This document shows, piece after piece, positions 10,137 through 20,620 of a DNA stretch of 64,000 bases; within the stretch, counting starts at the first letter, position 1, and each line of letters begins with the position of its first letter. The notes beneath the pieces were generated by a model that was not told the DNA's origin, searched no databases, and was given only the letters and a program-made list of their open reading frames with translations. The stretch is taken from assembly GCA_031769625.1 (NCBI GenBank), contig JAUIMM010000040.1, positions 9,730,001-9,794,000 of the forward strand, written 5' to 3'. Both the position numbers and the translations under genes were made by a program. The DNA is from Taudactylus pleione. Lineage: Eukaryota > Chordata > Amphibia > Anura > Myobatrachidae.

Positions 10137-10678
10137 GGGTCTCATTCAGACCTGCTCGCAAGCACCGATGCGCTCGCAAGCGGGTTGATGTAGAGGCCCT
10201 GCGCACATGAAGCGGCCAAACTGCGCATGCGCAAGCCCTGGAGCAAGAGAGAAATTCTCTCACTCCGGGGCTTACTACATAAGGGGCGGCTGTCGATGGT
10301 GATCGACAGCTCGCACCAGTTTGTAGGCGGGGTGGAGGGGTGGCTTGCCAAATGGAGGAGTTCCTGATGGAACGTCTGCCATTTGGGGGCGGCCCCACTG
10401 GCATCACTTGTGATGTCAGTGGTGAGCTTCCGGCTCTAATAGAGCTGAAAGCTCACTGGAGCTTGCGGCAGATGAGACCCTACCACAAGGGTCTCGTCGC
10501 AAGCCCCGATGGTCGTGATGGTCTTGACCATCGCGACCATCAACCTGGCCGCTCACTAAAGCTGTGGGTGGTCACCCACAGCCTGGCAAGCGACCAGAAG
10601 GCAGGGTCAGAAAATAGATGCGGCCGCCCTCATTCAGAGCGAGCACTCGAATTTTGCGAGCACCTCTGAATGAGGTCT
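10137..10678 (+). mobile_element. Palindrome-rich MITE A2, TSD CTA
   Basis: Ends GGGTCTCATTCAG and CTGAATGAGGTCT, flanked by CTA at 10134-10136 and 10679-10681. It contains the serial hairpins of subfamily A, including one repeating the end sequence at the 3' terminus (about 10627-10678). Non-coding. Confidence 0.9.
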
Positions 10679-11011
10679 CTAGTATCCCTGAAGCCAATCT
10701 GTCCTCTTCTCCAGTAGACAATCCAATGGATTACCTGTAATAAAAAAATGTCATACTCACCTCCTCCTATGCATGGATCTGTCCTCTTCGTTCCAAAGTA
10801 GGCAAATCCTGGGTCTTGGCAAAAAAAAAAATGAATTACCCGAACCCACAAACATTAGTAGTGTTCTCTAAGAACACTACTACCTGAATGACAGCTCCGC
10901 TGCGGGATATCAGTCCAGAAATTCTGGTGCGGAGCGCTCATTGGCCGAGAGAGGTGAGCCAATTCAATAGTGAGAACTGAGCGTGCCCATTTCAAAAATG
11001 GCGCCTCAGCA
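10679..11011. other. Spacer of the foldback element
   Basis: Non-coding. Holds a small perfect palindrome around AGTAGTGTTCTCTAAGAACACTACT (10855-10882 region). No further feature recognised. Confidence 0.4.
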
Positions 11012-13413
11012 CCATTTTTTAAATTCAAAGATGGCCACCGCGAGCCAATCACGGCTTTCAACGTCATTGCCCTGCTCCCTCGGCTGGCTTAAATACAGCC
11101 AGCGCGAGTTGCCGTGCACTCAGTCGGCGGTGGGGAGGTAGCAGAGAAGAGTTGCTGAAGACAGAAGATACCGCGGAAACCCTTGATGGACGATGACCAG
11201 GAAAAAGAGTTTAAAGGCCGTCGCCCTCCAGGTGAAGACGCCATAGAAGTCCTGGGAGAATGCAGCCATATAAAAGAGCTTAAGGCTGCCGCCCCCCAGG
11301 TGAAGGTCCCGCTAAATAAAATATTTAAAAAAACGGTGTCTGTCTGTTTTATTTTAATATTTATTTTACAGGGGTACTATAGGTACCAGCAAGCCCTTAG
11401 TGCCCCGCCTGCTAGTACTTGTGGTTCTCCAAGTGCCAGTATGCGGGGGTTCCCTCCTGGGACCAGTAGTACTACTGCAAAAGACAATATTTATATATTC
11501 ATATGCACCACACAACATAAATCAACCCAGAACCCACCGCCTAGGGTGCTGGGGACAGCCCCGGGCTATCAGCCTGGGGTGCCCTCGAGACCCCTTTAAT
11601 GTGGGGGTCCCCAACTCCCCTGGGATCCCCTGCCTGAGCTGAATAGCAGTCAGGGGTGAAGCTTCGGCTGGGGGGCCCAGTGAAAGGGCTCTCCTGGCTG
11701 TGGCATCACCCCCCCTGCTAGATAGGGTCCGATGCTGGTTCTGGTAAATACAAGGGAGCCCTGCGCATTTTTTCCTCCTGTATTTCCAGAACCAGGACCG
11801 GCTCAGAGCCCAGTGCTGGTTGTGCTAAGTATGGGGGACCCCTACATCATTTGTCCCCCATATTTTGGCAACCAGGACTGGTTCTGAAAAGCCTAGTGCT
11901 GGTTGTGCTTAATACGAGGATCCCCTACGTTGTTTTCCCCTGTATTTAGCACAACCAGTACTGGGCTCCAAAGCCCAGCGCTGGTTGTTTTCTGGGGGAG
12001 GGGGGGGCTATGCTTTTTTATTTTTTATTTTTTTACACATTCCATTTTTAACATATATGCTTAGATGGATCTCACTGCTGCATTCGTCCATCTGTGACTT
12101 ATTGATTTGATTTTCTCATGTGCATATACACTACCAGTGAGCCCTCTGTCGCTCCCACTTATGCCCCCTTTGCACTGCACCGCTGCCACTGCTCTGCACC
12201 ACCACTGCTGCCGCTACCCCACATCCCTACAGCCGTCTCGCACTCTGCACCTCCCAAACCAACCTCCTGTGCGCTGTCCCCTCTTCTACCTGCATTAGTG
12301 TACCATTTTGTTGCCCTTCTCCCGTGCAGGTGGCCCAGTTTGCTCATCCAAACCCTGATAGTTAATACATTTTAAAAAAGCTATGAAATTCCATAGACAA
12401 AAAACTTTACAGTTTCACATGTACCATTAAGGCTGCTTAGACATGATCTGAAAATTCACAAAACCTATTAATTTTCTGCCACTCAAACTCCAAAAAAGCA
12501 ATTAAATTATGATCATTAAGTCTGACGCTATTTTTTAAAATTCAAAGATGGCCGCTGCGAGCCAATTATGGCTCGCGATGTCATCTCCCTGCCTCCTTGG
12601 CTGGCTTTTATAAGCCAGCGTGAGGAGACGGCATTGCAGTCCGACAGCCGGCAGGGAGCAAAAAAGAGTTCCTGAAGAAGGAAGATGCTGGAAGTCCTAG
12701 TGGGCGATATCCATGAAAAAAAGTTGACAGAGGCTGCTGCCCACTAGGTGAAGATGCCAAAGCCCTGGCTTGTTGCCTAGTGCTGGTTGTGCTTAATATG
12801 GGGGGACCCCTACGTCGTTTTTCCTACATATCTTCACAACCAGGACCAGCGGTGAAAAGGCAGAGGCTGGTTGTGTTTGGGTGGGGGGCATGTCCCTTTT
12901 TTAATTTTTATTTTATACAAATTCAAATTTTAAGCACAGATGCATAGATGGATCTCACTGATTCATCCATGCATCTGTGTCTTATTTTCTCAGATGCATA
13001 CCCAATGCCAGTGAGCACCTCTGTCACCCGCTAGTGCCCCTGTGTGCTGCTCCACTGCTGCCACTGGTCCGCACCCCACTGCTGCTGCTGCCTCGCACTT
13101 CTGCAGCCTGCGCCCACAGCTGTCTCTCCCTGTGTATCCTCAAAACACTTCCTGTGTACCAGCCTTCCTCTACCTGCACTAATGTAACATTTTGTTGCCC
13201 TTCTCCCCTGCATGTAGCCCGGTTTGCTTTTCCAAACCCTGATAGTTAATAAATTTAAAAAAAGCAATGATATTCCATACACAGAAAACCTTATGGTTTC
13301 ACATGTCCCATTAAGGCTTCTTAGATATGATCTGAAATTTCACAAAACCTATTGAAATTCTGACACTCAAACTTCAAAAAGCAATGAAATTACGATCATT
13401 AAGGCTGATGCCT
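11012..13413 (+). repeat. Imperfect tandem duplication (two units)
   Basis: Unit 1 (11012-12526) and unit 2 (12527-13413) share, in order, TTTTTTAAA(A)TTCAAAGATGGCC, the GAGCCAAT block, a leader with GAAGA(C/T)GCC-type repeats, GCTGGTTGTGCTTAATA, GATGGATCTCACTG, CATTTTGTTGCCCTTCTCCC and TTTCACATGT(A/C)CCATTAAGGC. Unit 2 lacks roughly 600 bp of unit 1. No real gene; small ORFs are not shared between the units. Confidence 0.75.
11045..11105 (+). promoter_or_regulatory. Promoter-like CCAAT and TATA-type block
   Basis: GAGCCAATCACGGC followed ~40 bp on by GGCTTAAATACAGCCAGC, with an AAGATGGC motif upstream at 11029. The same order recurs in unit 2 (12545-12625: GAGCCAATTATGGC, then GGCTTTTATAAGCCAGC). 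It looks like a pol II promoter of the repeat, but is unproven. Confidence 0.4.
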
Positions 13414-13594
13414 TAATGGACGTGTTCCTTGCATAATACAGATATGGTATGCCATGACACCATGTGGTTAACTGCAGATTCAGCACTCTCACAGAGTGAG
13501 ATTGCTGTCACTCACAAAATGGTGGAGCTGCTAATTCACAATTGTGTGCTCATTGGAATACACACATGCAGTCTATGCAACTGAGGTCTGGGCA

Positions 13595-14165
13595 GAACAT
13601 AGAGCTGCGCAGATGGGATGAGTATGGTAGATGTGGGGGAGAAGACAAAGCGGTGTGGATGGGGCAGACAGAAAGGCGTGGAGAGGGGAAGATTAAGCAG
13701 TACAGATGGGGGCAAGCCAAAGTGATGCAGATTTGTGGGAAACAGTTGTGCACATGGAGTGGAGACAGAAGCACGGTTTGGGGGAACAGAGCGACATGAA
13801 TGGGGGGGTGAAGAGTGGCATGGATGCGGGAAGACAGAGCAGTGCAGATGGGTAAAGACAGATTGGTGTGGATGAGGAATACAGACTAGCACAATGTGAG
13901 AACACACAACAGTAGGGATTGGGGAAGACAGATTGGTGCGGGTGGGATGGGAAAGACAGAGTGACACAGTTGGGTGGGACAGAGTGGTGCAGATGGAAGA
14001 AAGAGTGACAGGGATGAGGGGCAGACAGAGTGAAGTGGCTGGGGGCAAGGCAGTGGTGCAGATAGAAGGAAAAACAGTGGCATGGATGCAGGAAGACAAT
14101 GCGGTGCACATGGGGAAAGATATATTGATGAGGAAGACTAGTACAGTTGATAGAACACACAGCTG
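13595..14165. repeat. Purine-rich degenerate minisatellite
   Basis: Irregular repeats around GGGAAGACAGAGTGGTGCAGATGG. Long opposite-strand frames full of His/Ser/Pro/Cys across this stretch are composition artefacts. Confidence 0.85.
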
Positions 14166-14487
14166 TAGGGATTGGGGAAATTATAGCAGCATTGAGGTGA
14201 AGAATAGCAGGGCGCTACGTGGGTACTGTATGGAGCGCTGTACACCACTTTATTGAGCACACAGTGCATAAGCAGTGCAGTGGCATAAAGTAGCATATAA
14301 ATGCCAGGTTGTATAAAGTTGTGGACAATGTATTGCGTTTAATTAGTAGGATTTGATAACAATACTGAACTTCAATTGCTCGGTCTTTATGTAATGCTGG
14401 GAGTGCGTCTTTTAAAGATACCTGTATAAATGACAGAACTCACACACCACCAAGTCCTGTAGTGAAGATTTAAAAAAAAAAAAAATA

Positions 14488-14552
14488 TCCCTTACCAGGT
14501 CTCAAACCCAGGATGCCCACGCTTGCAATGCGCTCACCCATACCACAAGCCC
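14488..14552 (-). ncRNA. tRNA-like sequence, copy 1 (relic)
   Basis: The minus strand reads GGGCTTGTGGTATGGGTGAG, then GTTTGAGACC resembling a pol III B box in a T-arm (stem CTGGG/CCTGG), followed after a few bases by a long T-run (14471-14485 as A). The anticodon arm is degenerate. It is probably a tRNA-derived relic or SINE head rather than a working tRNA. Confidence 0.35.
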
Positions 14553-14977
14553 ATTCACGCCAGCCATGTTAAAAGCCGCACCTGTTGTGTACAGCACACA
14601 GTGCATCAGCCTAATGCTGATGCACTGTATCATTCCTGACCGCCTCCACTGGGCATGTGCAGTACTATTAGACTCCATATGCCATAGCACGACTTGCATG
14701 GCGCTACGTGGGTACTGTATGGAGCGCCGTACACCACTTTCTTGAGCACACAGTGCATCAGCAGTACAGTGGCATAAAGTAGCATAGAAATGCCAGGTTG
14801 TATGAAGTTCTGGACAATGTATTGAGTTTAGTAGGCCTTGATAACAATACTGAACTTCAATTGCTTGGTCTTTATGCAATGCTGGTAGTGCGTCTTTTTG
14901 GTCAACACAGATACCTGTATAAATGACAGAACTCACACACCCCCAAGTCCTGTAGTGAAGATTTAAAAAAAAAAAAT

Positions 14978-15042
14978 GGCCCTTACCAGGTCTCAAACCC
15001 GGGATACCCACGCTTGCAATGCACTCAATCATACCACTAGCC
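14978..15042 (-). ncRNA. tRNA-like sequence, copy 2 (relic)
   Basis: Better copy of the same block: GGGCTAGTGGTATGATTGAG, then CCGGGTTTGAGACCTGG, which forms a 5-bp T stem with a 7-nt loop, then GGCCA and a T-run resembling a pol III terminator. It is a little too short for a full cloverleaf. Confidence 0.38.
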
Positions 15043-15300
15043 CATACATGCTAGCTGTGTCCCAAGCCACACCTGTTGTGTACAGCACACAGTGCTTCAG
15101 CCTAGTGCTGATGCACTGTGTCACTCCCGACCGTCTCCACTGGGCATGCGCAGTACTATGAGACTCCATACACCATAGCACAACTTGCAGGGTGCTACAT
15201 GGGTACTCTATGGAGCACCGTACACCACTTTCATGAGCACACGGTTCATCAGCAGTACAGTGGCATAAAGTAGCATAGACAATGTGGACAATGTATTGAG

Positions 15301-15894
15301 TTTGGCGGCATTGAACAGAAGTGAATGATGGTTGGGGAGCAGTAGTGAATATTTATTCCGCCTCATTAAAAGCTGTGCGTGTGAAATATTTTAATAAAAA
15401 AGTACAGGACTGACACATTTAATGTAATTATTTAAAACTTTATTAGACATTTTTCTACAGCCCTGATTCCATGAGGAAAATGCTGTACTATAGTGTACCG
15501 AATTACAGATTCTGTCAGTCAATCATTGGCTGGTGAAACAGAAAATGCATTGGAAATCTAACGCATGCACTGTGTAGTTTAGGAAAAGTGACACCTGGTG
15601 TACAAAATGTTTTATTACATGTTATTACTTTTTTCCAGTGCTACACTACGTTCCATTATGAAACATTCTGTGTGGCACAACTAAAGGCGTACTGTGTGGT
15701 ATGATATTCATTGCGCGCTACATGGCGTATGGAGCAACAAACTAGCTGGGCCCATCTGTACATGCATAGACAGAGTATGATAGTTTTAGAAATTAGGGAG
15801 CTGAATGTGTATAATGAATGAGATGGATGTATTGAGTGAGAAGGATGTTGGAACCCAGTGGGATTATTGTGGTGACTGAATAAGATGTGTGTGC
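15301..15894. other. Interior of the inverted-end element, non-coding
   Basis: A/T-rich, with no significant ORF or known domain. Confidence 0.4.
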
Positions 15895-16222
15895 CACATA
15901 ACTGCTCGAACCTCAGTTGCATAGACTGCATGTGTGTATTCCAATGAGCAAACAATTCTGTGAATTAGCAGCTCCACCATTTTGTGAGTGACAGCAATCT
16001 CACTCTGTGAGAGTGCTGAGTCTTCAGTTAACCACATGGCGTCATGGCATACCATATCTGTATTACGCAAGGAACACATCCATTAAGGCGTCAATGATCG
16101 TAATTTCATTGCTTTTTGAAGTTTGAGTGGCAGAAATTCAATATGTTTTGTGAAATTTCAGATCATGTCTAATAAGCCTTAATGGGACATGTGAAACTGT
16201 AAGGTTTTTTGTCTATGGAATA

Positions 16223-16859
16223 TATATAATACTGTGAAGAAGCACAGACACCAGCAGTTTTACAAGCTGTGTATGAGTTTTATTTCCAGCAATCACATAC
16301 AGTGCACAGCTGTTTGGTCCTTTATACGCACTCCAGTGCTCTGGACCAGTCATATGGCCTATCTGGCACGGACTCCCAAACACTACCTCAATTTCCACAG
16401 TCCTGACTATCACCTAGCCACTTGCTGGCATCGGGAGCACTGGTTTAAACATCTAGCCTGGATAAATAGAGAAGTTACTTCCTGAATTGATTGAGGTAGA
16501 GCCCATACCCTGCTCCCAGGAAAACCCAGATTATGGACCCAGGTTGTAAGCCTGAAACAATGGGTTCTGCCAGGTTCCAGGCCACCTTTTAACACCTTGA
16601 GTCTCTCTGCCACAATACATATGGAGAGCCGCCCTACAGCACATTTGCCCTTGAATTGAGTGCTATATCAGGTGATATTAAGATATAGACATAGCCTGTA
16701 TTATTATATTTGTCTGTTTCTGCTGTCTTCTGCTTGTGATTGCAGTGATTCTAGTGAATGGGAGATGAGGGAACAGGCACACCAACACAGGTAGAAAAAT
16801 CTCTGATAGAACAGACCAGGGTACTATTGTGCCAAAACAAATAATGAGAGTGCAAAAAT
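16223..16859. other. Non-coding, unassigned
   Basis: No recognised family and no coding signal. Confidence 0.4.
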
Positions 16860-16862
16860 ATA

Positions 16863-17461
16863 GGCCCTCATTCAGAGCCGCTCGTTAGCGGCAGTACGCT
16901 CGTTCCGAGCGATGTTTGCACATCTGCGCATGCGTACGGTTTTTAGTACGCATGCGCGAACCAGTCAGTGCGGCCAAAAATCGTTTGTACGCTATATAGC
17001 GAGTGCCTGCTATTTTGAGTGACAGAATGAGGCGTATGTGGGTGGTAACAGGGGAAGGTGCTTGAAAATGGGGAGTGGAGATCCGAACGCAGGCGTGCTT
17101 AAAGGTCAAAACGGGCGTTTTATGGGTGTGCATAATTAATACAGCAGCGTCATTGACCACGTCACTGGGTTATTTTATAGCCAGAACTGCTCGCAAATTT
17201 GTGGTAGCAAACACCAACCACAAGAATAGCGAGCAGTTCATACGTTGGTCGATGTACTCGATTAATCTAATAAATAGCGGACATGACGTATGGTGCGAGC
17301 GGCCAGGGGGCGTTTTTAACAAATAAACGAGCGTATGTTTTGCTCGCTCGTTCAGACTTAGAGGTGTGAACAGACTGCAATTTGCGAACGGATCATTTGA
17401 ATAGCCACCCCTTGTTTTTGAACGAACGACCGCAAATAGCGAACGGCTCTGAATCAGGCCC
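16863..17461 (-). mobile_element. MITE B1 (Harbinger-like), TSD ATA
   Basis: Ends GGCCCTCATTCAGAGCCG and CGGCTCTGAATCAGGCCC with ATA on both sides (16860-16862, 17462-17464). The ~600-bp interior is shared with B2-B5, in the opposite orientation to B2, B3 and B5. Markers: GGAGTGGAGATCCGAACGCA, CATAATTAATACAGCAGCGT and GAGCAGTTCATACG. Non-coding. Confidence 0.9.
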
Positions 17462-17464
17462 ATA

Positions 17465-17985
17465 GTGCGGTATGTAATCTAATACATTCAATACAATGGT
17501 CAGCATTACTGTGCTTTACTTTGACTGAAATTATTCCCAAATATGGATTCTGTTATAATTAAAATATTTGCTCTATAAGGCTTCTGAGACTAACCATTTT
17601 ACTAGGCTACTGTTAATTTGGAACATTTATATCTGTGGACAGTAAGGAATTACTTTTTAGTACAGCTACGAAAGTTTATAAAACATGACTAATTGAAGTT
17701 ATTTATTTGGATGATTGGCAGTGGAATTTAAATTTTTTACATATTTGCTATTGTAATAAATGGTTATTCCATAGCAAACCATCTCCAATTTTATGGATTG
17801 AGCAAGCATCTAATTTATTATCCAGTACTAACAACAACTTATGTTGTTGTGTTATATTTACATCTGTATAAAATATTAATAAGCATCCCTACTCACAAGC
17901 AGCGGTTTCTGGATTATTTTATGTTTATGTTTGTTTAGTGTTAAGCTATGTCTGTGTTAGTTGTAAATGTTTGTCCTGTTTAGAG
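17465..17985. other. AT-rich, unassigned
   Basis: Nothing recognisable. Confidence 0.5.
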
Positions 17986-18220
17986 TTGAGATGAGCGCTT
18001 CAGTTTTGGCTTGGATATTTCTGGCAAGTTCGGATCTGAGAACGAGGACACATATCATCTTTCTGGAAATCTCAGCTCTCACTTGTTTTGGATCACATTT
18101 AATTTATACACAGTCCAAAACATGTGAAAGCCAAGATTTACAGAAGGATGATGTGTGTCCACGTTCTCAGATCCAGACTTGGCGGGGAGATCCGAGTCAA
18201 AACCGAACCTCTCATTTCTA
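17986..18220. mobile_element. Foldback MITE, hAT-like ends
   Basis: ~80-bp inverted arms: TTGAGATGAGCGCTTCAG at the left, and TAGAAATGAGAGGTTCGG read from the right end. Both continue through GTTTTG(G/A)CT(T/C)GGAT and GATCTGAGAACG(A/T)GGACACA. The end resembles hAT terminal sequence. The 8-bp flanks match only 5 of 8, so the target duplication is unproven. Confidence 0.65.
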
Positions 18221-18775
18221 ATTTAAGGCCGTATTCAATTAGGTGCGAAAAGCCGTGACTGGCGAAAAAGTATGTTTTCGCCAGGCGGAAACTATTCGCC
18301 GTATTCAATTGCAAAGTCTTTTTGCATACACGAAAACTCAATGCAATGTAATAGGCGAAACAGTTTCGCCTATGAATACCTGGAGGAAAAAAGTGCAGAA
18401 TTGCGGTTTTTGGGTGCAAAGGTGCGGAAACCACTTTGAACCCTTTGGACAGCCCCCAAAGGATAACTGTTACAATCCTGGCTAGTTTTTACCTTTTGAG
18501 ACTTACTTCTGCCAGCTGCTCCATGGATCTGTGTTTGTAATTCCCCTGGGAGATCTGCTCTGACTGAATCATGCTGGCTGTGACAACCCTGTGTGTGCAG
18601 ACTGCTCTCCTCCCCACACTGATTATCACCTGGACTCTTCCCTGTCTGTGAACATTGCTAGTCTTAATTGGAATCACAGGTGTGGTCCTGTTTCTCAAGG
18701 GCTGCAGAGATGATTACCCCTCTGCATGTTGTGCCTTGCTCCACTCTGAATGCCACTGCCAGACCACCTGTCTGT

Positions 18776-18810
18776 ATCCACCAATCGCTGCTGGACTCTA
18801 GGTATATAGA
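18776..18810 (+). promoter_or_regulatory. LTR promoter-like CCAAT and TATATA
   Basis: CACCAATCGC at ~18779 followed by GGTATATAGATCC at 18801. The same pair is at ~23170-23205 in the 3' LTR. Spacing fits a pol II core promoter; inference only. Confidence 0.5.
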
Positions 18811-18959
18811 TCCTCCTCTAATAGCACTCAGTGCTTGAACATCTCGTTACGTCCCGTGGTGTACAACTTGTGCTATAGCTGTACCTCTGAGTACCAGTGT
18901 GTCCCAGGCTCCTGCTGGTTCCTAGACCAGTGCTATCCGTAAGCCTGCTGCGTTCAGCT

Positions 18960-19500
18960 ATCCACGCTACCAGTCTCTCACCCACGGCTCCCAGGCCGCA
19001 CCAAGTAGCTTCCACGCTATCATCTCTCACCTACGGCTCCCAGGCCGCTCCAAGTAGCTTCCACGCTACCAGCTTCTCCACACGGCTCCCAGGCCACACC
19101 AAGTAGCTTCCACGCTACCATTTATCACCCACGGCTATCCAGCCGCTCCACGTAACCACCCAGCTACCAGCGTTTACCCACGGCTATCCAGCCGCTCCAT
19201 GTAGCCACCCAGCTACCAGCGTCTACCCACGGCTATCCAGCCACTCCACGTAGCCACCCAGCTACCAGCGTCTACCCACAGTTATCCAGCCGCTCCATGT
19301 AGCCACCCAGCTACCAGCGTCTACCCACGTCTATCCAGCCGCTCCACGTAGCCACCCAGCTACCAGTGTCTACCCACGGCTATCCAGCCGCTCCACATAG
19401 CCACCCAGCTACCAGCGTCTACCCACGGCTATCCGGCCACTTCACGTAGCCACCCACGACTTCCCAAGCCACAACGAGTAGCTTCCACGCTACCATCTGT
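18960..19500 (+). repeat. 49-bp minisatellite within the 5' LTR
   Basis: Units such as GGCTATCCAGCCGCTCCACG followed by TAGCCACCCAGCTACCAGCG repeat every 49 bp (e.g. 19141, 19190, 19239). They are preceded by a related ~47-bp variant with GGCTCCCAGGCCGC. Confidence 0.95.
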
Positions 19501-19781
19501 CTGGAAGCTCATCTACTGGTACCCCGACCAGCTCAGTCAGCCTACCTGCCGGTCCCAGTCCGGTCCCTCCAAGTTCCTTTTGGTCTCACTCCAACACTTC
19601 AAGTTTCCAGTTCCAGTCACTCATCACCAAAGGCAGTTCTCACTGCTACCCACTTCTTATATTAAAAGAGCTATTCATGCTATCCATGGTTCCAGTCCAG
19701 CCGGCCTCCAGTGTTTCCAGTTCATCACCTGAGACAGGTAACTCACTAGCACCACCTGTGACAGTATGTTCAAGCCTAACG

Positions 19782-20606
19782 ATGGTGGCGGATCAAGCAC
19801 CTAATCCTGGATCAAGTGCTTTCCGTAACCTAATCACTCGCTTGGATTCACAGGAGGCGGTACAGCATCAAGTACTACAGCTTCTGCAAATTCTGACTAA
19901 CCGGCTAGATGATACTCAAATCTTACCTGAACCCCTAACTATCTTCCATCAACTGCTGGAACAGCTACAGGCTCTGCTCAGCAAAATCTTTCAGATCATT
20001 CCTGAATTTCTTAGAGCTACCTCTGTCTCAACTAAAAACTCTGTCTTGGAATCTCTAAGAACCAAAGATTCTTCCATGCCAAGTAAAGTGAGACATCGAA
20101 GTTACCCGCGCACCAAGCCCTCTGTGGCTGAACGCCAGCGGTGTAAAGATTTACATCTCTGTCGCTATTGCGGAGCTTCTGACCACTTTATCAAAGACTG
20201 TTCCCTTTGCAATTCCAGCAGTGGTTCCAGGTGTCAACGTCTCAGTGCCTGTTCCGGTCCCGTCCCGGATTCTGCTTGTTCCGGTCCCAGCCCAGATTCT
20301 GCCTGTTCCGGTCCCGTCCCGGATTCTGCCTGTTCCGGTCCCAGCCCAGATTCTGCCTGTTCCGGTCCCATCCTGTCCCGGATTCTGCCTGTTCCGGTCC
20401 CGTCCCGGATTCTGCTTGTTCCGGTCCCAGCCCAGATTCTGCCTGTTCCGGTCCCAACCCGGATTCTGCCTGTTCCAGTCCCAGCCTGGATTCTGCCTGT
20501 TTCGGTCCCGTCCCGGATTCTGCCTGCTCTGGTAGGGGACTCCAGTTGGCAACCTCAGGAGGGGTCTCCAGAGTCTCCACCCCAGGAGGGCCCTAAAGTC
20601 TCGTAA
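19782..20606 (+). pseudogene. gag-like frame 1: zinc knuckle plus 9-residue repeats
   Basis: I take the ATG at 19782 (MVADQAPNPGSS), 18 bp past the LTR, as the start; the in-frame ATG at 19677 lies within the LTR. Residues ~1-80 are a helical N-terminal region like that of vertebrate Ty3/gypsy Gag. A retroviral-type zinc knuckle, CRYCGASDHFIKDC (CX2CX4HX4C), is at ~127-140. Then come 27-bp repeats coding SACSGPxPD, with a frame change near 20375. The usual capsid domain between the N-terminus and the knuckle is missing. The frame ends at 20606 after PQEG-type residues that continue in frame 2, so the two frames were probably one gag frame now broken near 20600. Gag normally packages element RNA. 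Confidence 0.7.
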
Positions 20607-20620
20607 CCCAAGAAGGGGTT

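Larger units (their letters stand above)
9394..12010. repeat. Foldback element, ~700-bp diverged inverted arms
   Basis: 9394-10125 and the reverse complement of 11290-12010 align throughout, diverged by roughly a quarter by eye. Shared blocks include ATATTGTCTTTTGC, GGTTGAT(T)TATG, the CAGCCTGGGGTGCCC block and serial GGTTGTGCT...AGCACAACC hairpins. MITE A2 (10137-10678) sits in the spacer. Superfamily not identified; no coding gene. Confidence 0.75.
14205..15300. repeat. ~490-bp tandem repeat, about 2.2 copies
   Basis: Units start at ~14210 (GCGCTACGTGGGTACTGTAT), ~14700 and ~15190 (partial). Each complete unit contains GGCATAAAGTAGCATA, an A-run, the tRNA-like block and GGGCATG(T/C)GCAGTACTAT. 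Confidence 0.9.
13265..16222. mobile_element. Element with ~330-bp inverted ends
   Basis: 13265-13590 and the reverse complement of 15895-16222 correspond: ATTCCATA(C/G)ACA(A)AAAACCTTA, TTTCACATGTCCCATTAAGGC, CCATGTGGTTAACTG, TGAGATTGCTGTCACTCACA and CATGCAGTCTATGCAACTGAGGT. A further copy of the outer end is at ~12385-12530. The interior has minisatellites and a ~490-bp tandem repeat but no transposase. Superfamily unknown. Confidence 0.7.
18468..19763 (+). repeat. 5' LTR (1296 bp)
   Basis: Begins TGTTACAATCC and ends GTGACA. Nearly identical to the 3' LTR apart from scattered substitutions and repeat-number differences in its internal minisatellite. An ATTAAA at ~19662 may serve as a polyadenylation signal. 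Confidence 0.95.

Noticed and set aside
13536..14160. Long minus-strand frames (191 and 155 codons) rich in His, Ser, Cys and Pro
   Set aside because: They lie wholly in a purine-rich minisatellite. Several frames are open together, and no domain is seen.
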